DNA of 59,383 bases from positions 91,554-150,936 of the forward strand of contig JAADYX010000159.1 in assembly GCA_010092885.1 (NCBI GenBank), given 5' to 3'. The notes under the pieces were generated by a model. It ran no database searches and was not told the DNA's origin. It saw only the letters and a program-made list of their open reading frames with translations. Both the position numbers and the translations under genes were made by a program. Position 1 is the stretch's first letter; each line of letters begins with the position of its first letter. Positions 1-8,106 of this stretch are shown here, piece after piece. This DNA is from Chloroflexota bacterium. GTDB taxonomy: Bacteria > Chloroflexota > Anaerolineae > Aggregatilineales > UBA3940.

Positions 1-347
1 ATATCCTCGGGTTGAAGCTGGCTGACCGCCTCTTGCCAGAAGGCGATCTCCAGCGCGCTGCGCATCTCACGCAGTGCTCGGAAGGCACTGCTATCCTGTG
101 CCACAGCGTATAGCGCACTGACCGCTACAGCATCGGTGAACCGATAGTCGCTTACACGAGAACCACGCCCCGGTTTGATCTCTACCATGCCCAGCGTACG
201 AGCGACTTCCAATGACTCACGCACTTTGGAGACGCTCACACCGAGGTTCTTGCTGATGTCCTGAATGGTGGGCAGTTGGTCCCCGGGTTTGTAGCCCTGC
301 TCCACGATGTAGCGCAGGATATCCGACGGTATTGCAGATGGGCGCAC
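1..347 (-). CDS. GntR/FadR-type transcriptional regulator (N-terminal part)
   Basis: The reverse strand encodes a GTG-started protein (GTG at 347-345) with an AGGAGT ribosome site about 8 bases upstream. It runs off the left edge after about 115 codons. The first 65 residues form a winged helix-turn-helix of the GntR type: a start like DILRYIVEQGYKPGDQLPT, then QDISKNLGVS and VRESLEVARTLGMVEIKPGRG. The remainder begins the helical ligand-binding part of the FadR/FCD kind, so the ligand cannot be read here. It lies downstream of purA on the same strand, with its own promoter and operator-like palindromes in the gap, which suggests self-repression. Confidence 0.85.
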   Translation of the reverse strand, partial: MRPSAIPSDILRYIVEQGYKPGDQLPTIQDISKNLGVSVSKVRESLEVARTLGMVEIKPGRGSRVSDYRFTDAVAVSALYAVAQDSSAFRALREMRSALEIAFWQEAVSQLQPED

Positions 348-365
348 AAGTGACTCCTCTTATCT

Positions 366-393
366 ATCCGATGATCGGATAAATCCGATCGGA
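366..393. promoter_or_regulatory. Tandem palindromic operator in front of the GntR gene
   Basis: Two adjacent palindromes lie between the purA stop and the GntR-type gene. At 366-380 ATCCGAT and ATCGGAT face each other across a single G. At 384-393 TCCGATCGGA is a perfect 10-base palindrome sharing the same ATCCGAT half-site. They sit just downstream of the predicted -10 of the regulator gene, over the expected transcription start, where a bound dimer would block transcription. That the neighbouring GntR protein binds them is inference. Confidence 0.55.
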
Positions 394-396
394 GCC

Positions 397-425
397 ATTC
401 TACCCGGTGCCGGGCTAATCCGCAA
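397..425 (-). promoter_or_regulatory. Putative promoter of the GntR gene
   Basis: On the minus strand a TAGAAT -10 (402-397) lies 17 bases from a weak TTGCGG -35 (425-420) that overlaps the end of purA. The inverted repeat CCCGG-TG-CCGGG (403-414), just after the purA stop, sits in the spacer. It could be a weak terminator for purA but has no T-run. Confidence 0.35.
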
Positions 426-1710
426 TAGGGATGGACTGGTGACGAGCCGGGCCAACTGTGGCCAGCGAGACAGGCACCCCCGACAGGTCAGCGATCTTGT
501 CAATATAGTCACGGGCGGCCTGTGGTAGATCCGCCAATGTCGTGACACTCATGATATCCTCCTGCCAACCTGGCATGCTCAGGGTGATAGGCTCAACCCG
601 GTCAAGGGTATCCGCTTCAGAGGGGAAGACGGCCAGCGGTTCGCCATGGTGTGTGTACTCGTCAGCAATCTCGATCTCATCGAAGCCGCTGAGTATGTCG
701 AGCTTAGTGACGACTAAATCGGTCAACCCATTGATGCGCGCCGCATACCGGAGTACAACTGCATCCAACCAACCGCAGCGCCGCGGCCGGCCTGTGGTGG
801 TGCCGTATTCGTCCCATGGATTGGCACCAGTGCCGCGCAGCCGGTCGCCGCGTTCGTCGTCGAGTTCGGTGGGGAAGGGGCCCGCGCCGACCCGCGTTGT
901 GTAGGCCTTCGTCACACCTGTGATGCGGTCTACCCATTGCGGCCCGATACCCAACCCGGTGAGCGCGCCGCCTGCCGTCGCTGAGGAGCTGGTCACATAG
1001 GGATAATTCCCATGATCGATATCAAGGAGAGTGCCTTGTGCGCCCTCGCACAGCACTGATTTGCCCGCACGCAGCGCCTCGTATAGTTCAAAGTCGACAT
1101 CGGCCAGGAACGGAGCCAGATAGTCAGCAGCCTCTACCAACACGTCAATACTTTGATCAACAGCAATGGGTTCAGCGTTGTATAGGGCTTCAAGTTGGCG
1201 ATTCTTCCGGTTGAAGTGCTCACGCAGTGCAGGTGCGAAACGCTCCGGGTGCTCCATCAGCCCCGTGCGCAGACCGGAGCGAGCAGCCTTATCCGTGTAA
1301 GCGGGCCCAATGCCGCGCTTGGTCGTGCCGATCTTCCCACTGCCGCGTTGGGCTTCCCGCGCGCCGTCGAGGGCGATATGCGCCGGTGTGATCAGGTGAG
1401 CCCGGCGTGACAGACGGATACGGACCGGATCGATATCGATACCGCGTTCATCCAAGCCGCGCAGCTCATCAACCAGCTTCAGCGGGTTGACCACCATACC
1501 GTTGCCCATGATGTTGATGGTGCTGCCATAAAGCACGCCGGAGGGGACGAGATGCAGTTTAAACGTATCATTGCCCACGCGCACCGTGTGCCCGGCATTG
1601 TCTCCGCCTGCATAGCGTGCCACGATATCCGCGTCTTTGGCAAACCAGTCAGCAACGCGGCCTTTGCCTTCATCGCCCCACTGCGCACCCACAATGACGT
1701 GTGCTGGCAT
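415..1710 (-). CDS. purA: Adenylosuccinate synthase
   Basis: This 431-residue protein catalyses GTP-dependent joining of aspartate to IMP, the first step from IMP to AMP, in the cytosol. It shows the family signatures: the phosphate-binding loop QWGDEGKG at residues 10-17 (Asp13 catalytic), GGDNAGHTV with His41, GTTKRGIGPAYTDKA in the middle, and the base-binding TKLDIL near residue 340. Length is normal for PurA. The ATG at 1710 follows an AGGGAG-like site. It stands about 37 bases downstream of the peptidase gene on the same strand, so co-transcription is possible. Nothing is missing from the active site. Confidence 0.97.
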   Translation of the reverse strand: MPAHVIVGAQWGDEGKGRVADWFAKDADIVARYAGGDNAGHTVRVGNDTFKLHLVPSGVLYGSTINIMGNGMVVNPLKLVDELRGLDERGIDIDPVRIRLSRRAHLITPAHIALDGAREAQRGSGKIGTTKRGIGPAYTDKAARSGLRTGLMEHPERFAPALREHFNRKNRQLEALYNAEPIAVDQSIDVLVEAADYLAPFLADVDFELYEALRAGKSVLCEGAQGTLLDIDHGNYPYVTSSSATAGGALTGLGIGPQWVDRITGVTKAYTTRVGAGPFPTELDDERGDRLRGTGANPWDEYGTTTGRPRRCGWLDAVVLRYAARINGLTDLVVTKLDILSGFDEIEIADEYTHHGEPLAVFPSEADTLDRVEPITLSMPGWQEDIMSVTTLADLPQAARDYIDKIADLSGVPVSLATVGPARHQSIPIAD

Positions 1711-1747
1711 AGGAGGCTGCTCCCTTCATATGTTGAACGTCAGATCC

Positions 1748-2920
1748 TCAGTCGATCAGGTAGCTGGCAGCCACCTCGGCCAACATCGCCGCACCGATAA
1801 CCAACGACTCTTCATCGATGTCAAACGCCGGGTGGTGGTGCGGCGCATCCAACCCGTGCTCAGCGTTCGCGGAACCGACAAAGAAGTAACAGCCGGGAAT
1901 GTCATCCATAAACAGGGAGACATCCTCTGAGCCCATCGTGCGCACATCTGTACGGACGTTCTGAGCGCCCACAACGCGCTCTGCGACCTCTCGCACACGT
2001 TCAGATACTTCTGGGTGGTTGTTGACGGCTTTCGTCATGCTGGCGATGCTGGTGTCCACTGTGCAGCCCATTGCCTGACCGACTCCTTCGGCAATCTCAT
2101 GTACACGACGGTATACCATCGCCTCAACCTCTGGCCGGTAGGTGCGGATAGTCCCTTTGAGCGTCACGGTCGGCGGGATCACGTTGAACGCCTCTCCACC
2201 GTTGATCGCCCCCACCGTGACCACTGCTGCTTCAAGGGGATCGGTGTTGCGGCTGACAATAGCTTGCAGGGCAGAGACGATCTGTGCGGCAGCCACGATT
2301 GGATCCACAGTTTTGTGTGGCTGCGCGCCATGACCACCAGACCCCGTCACAGTGATCGTGAAGAGCGCCGCCGCAGACATCGATGGCCCTGCCGTTACCC
2401 CGACGGTCCCCACAGGCAGATCGTTCCACAGGTGCAGGCCAATACTGAAGTCAGGGCGCGGGTTGTCGAGCGCACCGTCGGCGATCATGGCTTCCGCACC
2501 CTCCCCGATCTCCTCAGCAGGCTGGAAGACAAACTTGACGCGGCCCTTGATTGCAGCGCGGCGATCATTGAGCAGCCGAGCCGCAGTCAGGGCGATGGTG
2601 GTATGACCATCGTGGCCGCAGGCATGCATCTTGCCCGCCGTTTTGGAGGTATAGTCCGCGTCGGTTTCCTCGTGGATGGGCAGTGCGTCCATGTCGGCAC
2701 GAATAAGCAGTGTGGGGCCGTCCTGAGCGCCCTCAAGGATGCCGACCACGCCGGTTTTGCCCACGCCGGTCTGCACCTCAAGGCCGAGGCCGTTCAGCGT
2801 TTCAGCAACGATGCCAGCGGTGCGCACCTCTTCAAATGCGAGTTCGGGATGTTGGTGAAAGTCACGGCGCCGCTCAACCATCGCCGGTTTGAGCGGGCGC
2901 ACTTCGTCAATGATGCCCAT
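1748..2920 (-). CDS. M20-family amidohydrolase (N-acyl amino acid / hippurate hydrolase type)
   Basis: A 390-residue member of peptidase family M20D, metal-dependent hydrolases that remove acyl groups from amino acids or similar amides. It shows RRDFHQHPELAFEE near residue 18, IRADMDALP at 74-81, HACGHDGHT at 99-107 (Cys101 and His103 metal ligands), QPAEE with Glu137 as general base, GLHLW at 161-165, and a histidine-rich HHHPAFDIDE near the C-terminus. The reading frame stays open to 3169, but the ATG at 2920 gives the normal family start and has AGGAGA upstream. It lies 4 bases after the ricT-like stop, so the two are probably co-transcribed. The exact substrate cannot be read from sequence. 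Confidence 0.92.
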   Translation of the reverse strand: MGIIDEVRPLKPAMVERRRDFHQHPELAFEEVRTAGIVAETLNGLGLEVQTGVGKTGVVGILEGAQDGPTLLIRADMDALPIHEETDADYTSKTAGKMHACGHDGHTTIALTAARLLNDRRAAIKGRVKFVFQPAEEIGEGAEAMIADGALDNPRPDFSIGLHLWNDLPVGTVGVTAGPSMSAAALFTITVTGSGGHGAQPHKTVDPIVAAAQIVSALQAIVSRNTDPLEAAVVTVGAINGGEAFNVIPPTVTLKGTIRTYRPEVEAMVYRRVHEIAEGVGQAMGCTVDTSIASMTKAVNNHPEVSERVREVAERVVGAQNVRTDVRTMGSEDVSLFMDDIPGCYFFVGSANAEHGLDAPHHHPAFDIDEESLVIGAAMLAEVAASYLID

Positions 2921-2924
2921 GGTG

Positions 2925-3956
2925 TCAGTTTCTCCTATCTTTGCGTTTGCGCTTGCCTGATGTCCGCCTGCGCCGTTTCTTGCGACCTGCGTCTTTGCTT
3001 GAAGAGCGCTCTTCAGACCGGCTGGAGCTTTTCCCCTGCGGGGAAGCCTCACCCCGGATGCGGGCGCCGCAGTCACACACGCCGCCCTCACCCTCCTTGG
3101 AACAGCCCGCAGCAGCTTTGGCCTGCAGGGCTTCATATTCGTCCATGGGGATGATGTCTTCCCGGTCAACCTCGTGGCGCTGCCCCTCGATCAGGACAGT
3201 GGCTTGGTCAGCCAGCGGATTCAGCGCGATGACTTTGCCTGCGCCATGCGGTGTTCCCACGCGTTTGCCCGTCCGTGGCAGGTTCTTGCGGGCCTCAAGG
3301 TACTGCTCATACTCGTAAATCAAGCAGCAGCGCAGTCTGCCGCACATCCCTGTGATCTCAGACGGATTGAGCGACACGCCTTGCGCTTTCGCCATTTTGA
3401 TCGAGATCGGGCTGAATTCCGTTAAATGGGTAGAGCAGCAGCGCGGGGCCCCACAGGCTCCGTACTCGCCGATCAGTTTGGCCGCATCGCGTGAACCGAT
3501 GCGCCGCATATCAATGCGGGCTGTGAACTCCCGGTTGAGCTTGCGCCGTAGGCGACCGGTATCCACCTGCTCCTCGGATGTGTAGAGCACGGACAGCACG
3601 CTGCCATCGTAGTTGTAGCTGACCTTAACGAACTTGGCCCCGACTACCTCAAATTCATGCATATCGACTGCAAGCTCGCGCACCCGTACGAGGGCCTCTA
3701 CCTCTTTGGCCTCGTAGAGCATTTTCATCATCATGTCGCGGGGGGTGGCGGGAGCTTTGATGGGCCGCGGATTGTACTCACTTGCGTCTGCGGGATCCAC
3801 CCACCCGATGATCTGTCCCATCTGCCGCCCGCGCCGCGTCTCAACGATCACGTAATCGCCTGGCTCCAACTCGGGGAACGGGGCTGCGTCAAAATAATAG
3901 AGTTTGCCGACTTTGTGAAAACGAACACCCGCGATGCGGGTCGCTGTCATAACCAT
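2925..3956 (-). CDS. ricT: PSP1-domain protein, RicT (YaaT)-like
   Basis: A 343-residue PSP1/RicT protein. In Bacillus RicT works with RicA and RicF in an Fe-S containing complex that affects RNase Y-dependent mRNA processing. The family core is clear: GDYVIVET near residue 33, GACGAPRCC with Cys168, Cys173 and Cys174, then FSPISIKMAKAQ and SLNPSEITGMCGRLRCC with Cys205, Cys210 and Cys211. The C-terminus is longer than in Bacillus: a short cysteine cluster around residue 290, then a very basic Ser/Arg/Lys tail that could bind RNA. The ATG at 3956 follows GGAG; the ATG two codons later is an alternative. The gene has its own predicted promoter. ricA/ricF partners are not in the window. Confidence 0.9.
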   Translation of the reverse strand: MVMTATRIAGVRFHKVGKLYYFDAAPFPELEPGDYVIVETRRGRQMGQIIGWVDPADASEYNPRPIKAPATPRDMMMKMLYEAKEVEALVRVRELAVDMHEFEVVGAKFVKVSYNYDGSVLSVLYTSEEQVDTGRLRRKLNREFTARIDMRRIGSRDAAKLIGEYGACGAPRCCSTHLTEFSPISIKMAKAQGVSLNPSEITGMCGRLRCCLIYEYEQYLEARKNLPRTGKRVGTPHGAGKVIALNPLADQATVLIEGQRHEVDREDIIPMDEYEALQAKAAAGCSKEGEGGVCDCGARIRGEASPQGKSSSRSEERSSSKDAGRKKRRRRTSGKRKRKDRRN

Positions 3957-4013
3957 GGTATCTCCGACCTTGTGCCTGCGGAGGACGCGGGCACGTCATC
4001 TTCTATTGATGGA

Positions 4014-4042
4014 AGTGTAGATGAGAGTTAGGTAAATATCAA
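4014..4042 (-). promoter_or_regulatory. Putative promoter of the ricT-like gene
   Basis: On the minus strand a TTGATA -35 (4042-4037) and a TACACT -10 (4019-4014) are separated by 17 bases. They lie about 60 bases upstream of the ricT-like start, in the 121-base gap after mrp. The same -10 hexamer recurs at other promoters in the window. Confidence 0.5.
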
Positions 4043-4046
4043 GCGA

Positions 4047-4070
4047 GGGCTGCACCAGCCTGCACAGCCC
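4047..4070 (-). terminator. Weak hairpin after mrp
   Basis: GGGCTGCA and TGCACAGCCC can pair with one bulge just after the mrp stop. There is no T-run, so this may be only an RNA-stabilising hairpin. Confidence 0.25.
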
Positions 4071-4077
4071 ACGGCGT

Positions 4078-5121
4078 TTAACCGATTGTCGTCAGTGGAA
4101 TGGCGTCATCATCTTCACTTAGGGCCATGGCGCTGGCCTGCACGGCGATCCGGTGAGCAATCTGCCGGAACGCCTCAGCGGCCTCTGACTCAGGTGCAGC
4201 CACAACAACCGGCTGGCCACTGTCGCCACCCACACGGATCTGGGCATCCAGCGGAACACGCCCCAGAAACGGCACGCCTTTCTCCGCAGCGAAGGTCTCA
4301 CCGCCGCCAGTGCCGAAGAGGTCTCCGGCCATGTTCTCCACCACGCCCATCACGTTGACCTCTACCGTTTCGAACATGGCCAGGCCGCGGCGCGCATCAC
4401 TCAAGGCGACTTCCTGCGGCTGTGTCACAATGACGGCTCCCGTCAGGGGTACGATCTGGGCCAGGGTAAGCTGAGCATCACCGGTGCCGGGCGGCAGGTC
4501 TATGATCATGTACTCAAGCTCAGCCCATGCCACATCAACAAAGAGCTGCCGGATCGCCTGGTGCAGCATTGGGCCACGCCAGATAAGCGGCTTGTCACGA
4601 TCAACCAAAAAGCCCATGCTGATCAACTGAAGGCCGTGGGTCTCTGCCGGGACAAGTTTCTGCGGGGTAGGAGGTGGCAGCCGCTGAACCCCCATAATGG
4701 TAGGCAGATTCGGTCCCAGGATGTCGGCGTCCATCAGGCCGACGGCGGCCCCTGCCTGCGCGAGAGCCGTCGCGATATTGGCGGAGACGGTGCTCTTGCC
4801 AACACCGCCCTTGCCACTGCTCACCGCAATCAGATGTCTGGCGGGCACATCCGAGCGACCGTGTACTTCCGGATTGGTCGGTACATCAACAATCCACTCA
4901 ACGCTTACTGACTCAATCCCGCTGACCTGTTGTGCGGCGGCCTTTGCCTGCTCGACCAATGAGTCGGCGTGAGGACTGTTGTAAACGGGCATTGCCAGCG
5001 TGAAGGTCACACTGGCATCGTCAATATTCAAGTTGCGCACCATCCCTAGAGAGACGATATCACGCTGAATGTCCGGCTCGATGACAGTGCTGAGTTGGTC
5101 CAATACATCTGACGTGCTCAT
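4078..5121 (-). CDS. Mrp/NBP35-family P-loop ATPase lacking all cysteines
   Basis: A 347-residue protein with a MIP18/DUF59 domain (residues 1-80) followed by a Mrp/ApbC MinD-like ATPase. Family members carry Fe-S clusters; mitochondrial Ind1 serves complex I. It has the deviant Walker A SGKGGVGKST (102-111), DADILGPN (131-138), the IIDLPPGTGD motif (206-215) and VENM (261-264). In canonical Mrp a CPxC segment follows VENM and binds the bridging cluster; here the chain passes straight to FGTGGGE, an apparent deletion of about a dozen residues. The cysteine of the DUF59 TxxxCP motif is also replaced (LAMPVYNSP), and no cysteine occurs anywhere. It starts 9 bases after a small CxxC-CxxC protein and lies downstream of nuoI, suggesting a complex I assembly role, which is inference. 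Confidence 0.9.
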   Translation of the reverse strand: MSTSDVLDQLSTVIEPDIQRDIVSLGMVRNLNIDDASVTFTLAMPVYNSPHADSLVEQAKAAAQQVSGIESVSVEWIVDVPTNPEVHGRSDVPARHLIAVSSGKGGVGKSTVSANIATALAQAGAAVGLMDADILGPNLPTIMGVQRLPPPTPQKLVPAETHGLQLISMGFLVDRDKPLIWRGPMLHQAIRQLFVDVAWAELEYMIIDLPPGTGDAQLTLAQIVPLTGAVIVTQPQEVALSDARRGLAMFETVEVNVMGVVENMAGDLFGTGGGETFAAEKGVPFLGRVPLDAQIRVGGDSGQPVVVAAPESEAAEAFRQIAHRIAVQASAMALSEDDDAIPLTTIG

Positions 5122-5130
5122 TAGCGAGTC

Positions 5131-5490
5131 CTATTCTTCCAATGGTAGGCGTTCGTCTTCCGGTACCAGGCCCAATTCGTGCCAGGCAAGCATATCCTGT
5201 TTTGCCTGTTCATAACGTGCTACAAGGTCGGCATCGCCACCCTTAAACCGAATGATCGTCTGCTGGGCACAGTGTTTGCAGCCTCGCATCGCACGGAAGC
5301 TGTCCGGAGTACAGGTGAGGCATCCATCCAAGCGTATCATCATCAGCGTGAAAGCCTGCTTCTCAATGCTGTCTGGCGGCTGTTGGTCGACAAAGTCAAC
5401 AAGGGTTTGCCAGTCGGGGCCACGCAGCTCACGCAGCATGGCGATCACACGCGGCGGGAAAAGTATTTCAGCATCGCCCTGGTACATCAT
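5131..5490 (-). CDS. Small protein with two CxxC pairs, unknown function
   Basis: Not a family recognised with certainty. The protein of about 119 residues has an N-terminal helical part (FPPRVIAMLRELRGPDW) and then LDGCLTC and MRGCKHC, two CxxC pairs (Cys57/60 and Cys71/74) suited to binding a metal or an Fe-S cluster. The end is acidic. The ATG at 5490 has GAGGA about 10 bases upstream; an upstream ATG at 5529 (132 residues) lacks a ribosome site and lies inside a stem-loop, so the shorter start is preferred. It is sandwiched between nuoI and the cysteine-free mrp with short gaps, so the three are probably co-transcribed. A partner role for Mrp or complex I assembly is a guess from context. 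Confidence 0.75.
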   Translation of the reverse strand: MMYQGDAEILFPPRVIAMLRELRGPDWQTLVDFVDQQPPDSIEKQAFTLMMIRLDGCLTCTPDSFRAMRGCKHCAQQTIIRFKGGDADLVARYEQAKQDMLAWHELGLVPEDERLPLEE

Positions 5491-5514
5491 ATGATGGCCA
5501 TCCTCAACGGTACG

Positions 5515-5549
5515 CAGAGACCGCTCCATCTGATGCGGCGCGGTCTCTG
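5515..5549 (-). promoter_or_regulatory. Perfect 10-bp stem-loop between nuoI and the CxxC gene
   Basis: CAGAGACCGC (5515-5524) and GCGGTCTCTG (5540-5549) are perfect inverted arms around a 15-base loop. There is no T-run, so it is more likely an mRNA processing or stability element separating nuoI from the downstream genes than a full terminator. Confidence 0.45.
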
Positions 5550-5577
5550 GATTTGTCGTTCATGAATACAGATGTGC

Positions 5578-6210
5578 TCAGGCGCTCTTCTTGCGTTTGC
5601 GCATCGCCTTCTTGATCGCCTTGGCCGCCTCTTTGTGCTCGCGTGCCAGCCGCTCTTCTTCAGCGCGCGTAGGGGCGATCTTCTGCCAGTAGCTGATCGG
5701 CTTGGACAGCCGCTCCTTGTCATGGATATGGGCGGTTGTGCGGTCATAGCTGGACAGCTCGTAGTTATGATCCATCTTGATGGCATCAAACGGGCAGAAC
5801 TCCGCACAATAGCCGCAGTTCATACAGATGTCGATATCGATGTAGAACTCCGCCGGATCCGGGATGGGACGTCCAGTTTCCGGGTCCTCACCGCGTACAA
5901 TCCAGATGCACTGTGGCGGGCAAACCTTCGCGCAGATACCACAGGAGGTGCACCAGCTGGCATTCGGTTCTTCTGGATCGTCAGGCTCATTGGTGACAAG
6001 AAAGGGCACAAAGCGGAAACGCTCCGGTACAGCCATACGCTCTTCTGGATAGCTGATGGTCACAATGCCGGTCGTATCCGGGCTCTGCCGGGCCTCAAAC
6101 CCCTCGTCGGTTTGGTAGCGCTTGACGCCCCATTTGAGGTCATCGACGTATGTGTTGACAAAATGCCTGATGGTTACACCCAGGCCTTTGAATATTCCAA
6201 CTCCGTACAT
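5578..6210 (-). CDS. nuoI: NADH-quinone oxidoreductase subunit I
   Basis: A 210-residue 8Fe ferredoxin-type subunit that carries clusters N6a and N6b between the peripheral arm and the quinone site of complex I. Two CxxCxxCxxxC motifs are complete: Cys87, 90, 93, 97 (CTSCGICAKVC) and Cys129, 132, 135, 139 (CMNCGYCAEFC), each followed by the usual proline. The C-terminus is a basic Lys/Arg-rich tail of about 35 residues. It follows nuoCD by 47 bases. nuoH, normally between nuoD and nuoI, is absent. The N-terminus has the amphipathic GLGVTIRHFV segment usual for membrane contact. Confidence 0.96.
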   Translation of the reverse strand: MYGVGIFKGLGVTIRHFVNTYVDDLKWGVKRYQTDEGFEARQSPDTTGIVTISYPEERMAVPERFRFVPFLVTNEPDDPEEPNASWCTSCGICAKVCPPQCIWIVRGEDPETGRPIPDPAEFYIDIDICMNCGYCAEFCPFDAIKMDHNYELSSYDRTTAHIHDKERLSKPISYWQKIAPTRAEEERLAREHKEAAKAIKKAMRKRKKSA

Positions 6211-6257
6211 GGCTGCTCCTTATCGGTCTTAGCAGGGGACGCAGCCCCTATGTGCAC

Positions 6258-8090
6258 TTAGCGATCCACCTCACCGAGGACGATATCGATGGCACCCAGT
6301 ATCGCCACAATGTCAGCGACTTTGTGCCCGATGGACATCTCCTCAAGCGCGGTCAGGTTGATAAAGCTCGATGAACGAACGTGATACCGATAGGGATTCT
6401 GACCCCCATCGGAGACGACATAGAACCCGAGTTCGCCCTTGGCGTTTTCCACGCGGGCGTAATTGTCACCCTCGGGTACACGGTGATTATAGGGGCGTTT
6501 CCCGGCCCAGTACTCCTGACCCTCGGTCTCATCCAACATCGGGAGAATCTGCTCCAGAATGCGGATGCTTTGGCGGACTTCATCCAGCCGGATAAGGTAG
6601 CGGTCGTACAGGTCACTGTTATAGCGGACGGCAACGTCAAAATCGAGCTGATCATAGATGCCGTATGGGTCAGCACGGCGTAGATCATAGGGTACACCGG
6701 CAGCACGCAGCAGGGGGCCGGTCAGGCCGTAGTTGATCGCCTGCTCGGCGGAGATAACGCCTACACCCTTCGTCCGGGAAATGAGGATCTCGTTGCCAGT
6801 CAGATAGCGGTCCAGCTCATCGGTCACGCGCGGCAGGCGCTCATAGACCAGATCATGCAGGAAGCGGCGGGTGTCAATGCGACGCGCACGGTCCGTATCA
6901 AAGATAGCAGGGCCCCCAATATACGCGGGCAGATCATAGGCCACGCCGCCGAAGCGCATATAGTTGCACATCATGCGTGAACCAGCTGCAGCCTCGAAGA
7001 AGTCCAGCACAAGATCGCGCTCCGTGATGACATACACGGCTGGGGTCAGGAACGCCCCCAGGTCATTGAGGAAGAACCCGAACAGCCAGAAGTGACTGAC
7101 GACACGCGTCAGCTCCGACATGAGCACACGGATGACCTCGGCCCGGAACGGTACCTCCTCACCGAGCATTTCCTCAACCGTCATGGCGTAGCCCACATTG
7201 TTGATCATGCTGGTCAGGTAGTCGAGACGGTCGGTGAAAGGCATGTTGCCCAACCACGTGTTGCGCTCACCGATCTTCTCGTGGTTGCGGTGCAGGTACC
7301 CCATGACCGGCTCCAGTTTGGTGACAGTCTCACCGTCCACTGTCACGGCCATCCGGAACACACCGTGTGTGCTGGGATGCTGTGGGCCGAGGTTCACAAC
7401 AAGCTCATCAGTGCGTAAATGCTGGATACCGATGCCGCTGTCCGTTGTTGCCAGGCCGGCGTATACGGACTCTTCTATGTCGCCGTGGTAGTCTTCCAGC
7501 GTGAAGCCTTCCGGATACTGCACGTTTTTGCCATAAGGGTTGGTGTACTCAGCCCGGATGACGTGCCCGCCCGGCCAACGGCTGTCGAAAGGTTTGGTGT
7601 CCTGCTCGTAGAACGGCTCGCGCCAGTCCTTGCGCAGCGGGTGACCATGGAAGCCCTCCCACATCAGGATGCGCTTGAGGTTTGGGTGGCCGCTGAAGTG
7701 CACGCCCATCAGGTCATAGGCCTCACGCTCCTGAAAATCCGCGGAGCGCCAGACGCCGATCAACGAGGGGAGGGCAGCAACATCACGAGGGGTACGGGCC
7801 CGAAAGGTAAATGGCGATCCACCGCGCTCCGTGCTGGATGCATGGTAGACCATCTCAAAGGCCTCATCCTCAATATAGTCAACGCAGGTGGCGCTGTTGA
7901 GCAGGTCATAGCCCAGATCATCGCGGATGGTGCGCGCCACATCAACGAGCTTGTCGCGGTCTATGATGATGCCCTCATAGCCCTTGCGGTCTTCGATGGT
8001 GATCGCGCCAGGGAACTTCTCTTCCAGCAGCGCGATCTCGTCGCCGGTTGGGTCGTCGCTGATCGGTGTATCCGGTGTCATGTCCGTCAT
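6258..8090 (-). CDS. nuoCD: NADH-quinone oxidoreductase subunits C and D, fused
   Basis: A 610-residue fusion of NuoC (about residues 1-170) and NuoD (about 215-610), the 30- and 49-kDa subunits that form the quinone-reducing module of complex I. The NuoC signature REAYDLMGVHFSGHPNLKRI lies near residue 125, with LRKDW after it. NuoD begins near NLGPQHPSTHGV, has GYLHRNHEKIGE, and ends with the conserved DIVLGEVDR. The linker contains no repeats. Such fusions are known in several phyla. ATG at 8090 has AAGGA upstream. Seventeen bases separate it from nuoB. No residue expected in the quinone cavity is obviously lost. Confidence 0.96.
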   Translation of the reverse strand: MTDMTPDTPISDDPTGDEIALLEEKFPGAITIEDRKGYEGIIIDRDKLVDVARTIRDDLGYDLLNSATCVDYIEDEAFEMVYHASSTERGGSPFTFRARTPRDVAALPSLIGVWRSADFQEREAYDLMGVHFSGHPNLKRILMWEGFHGHPLRKDWREPFYEQDTKPFDSRWPGGHVIRAEYTNPYGKNVQYPEGFTLEDYHGDIEESVYAGLATTDSGIGIQHLRTDELVVNLGPQHPSTHGVFRMAVTVDGETVTKLEPVMGYLHRNHEKIGERNTWLGNMPFTDRLDYLTSMINNVGYAMTVEEMLGEEVPFRAEVIRVLMSELTRVVSHFWLFGFFLNDLGAFLTPAVYVITERDLVLDFFEAAAGSRMMCNYMRFGGVAYDLPAYIGGPAIFDTDRARRIDTRRFLHDLVYERLPRVTDELDRYLTGNEILISRTKGVGVISAEQAINYGLTGPLLRAAGVPYDLRRADPYGIYDQLDFDVAVRYNSDLYDRYLIRLDEVRQSIRILEQILPMLDETEGQEYWAGKRPYNHRVPEGDNYARVENAKGELGFYVVSDGGQNPYRYHVRSSSFINLTALEEMSIGHKVADIVAILGAIDIVLGEVDR

Positions 8091-8106
8091 AGTGGTATGA
8101 TCCTTG

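Noticed and set aside
2015-3154. 379-codon plus-strand frame over the M20 gene
   Set aside because: It overlays conserved metal-site codons of the M20 gene in antisense, so it is not a gene.
2921-3169. N-terminal extension of the M20 protein
   Set aside because: The extra 83 residues overlap the conserved end of the ricT-like gene, lack similarity to the family, and have no ribosome site. The ATG at 2920 does.
5487-5498. Palindrome CATCATATGATG
   Set aside because: It overlaps the likely start codon of the CxxC gene and encodes HHMM-like codons; probably coincidence.
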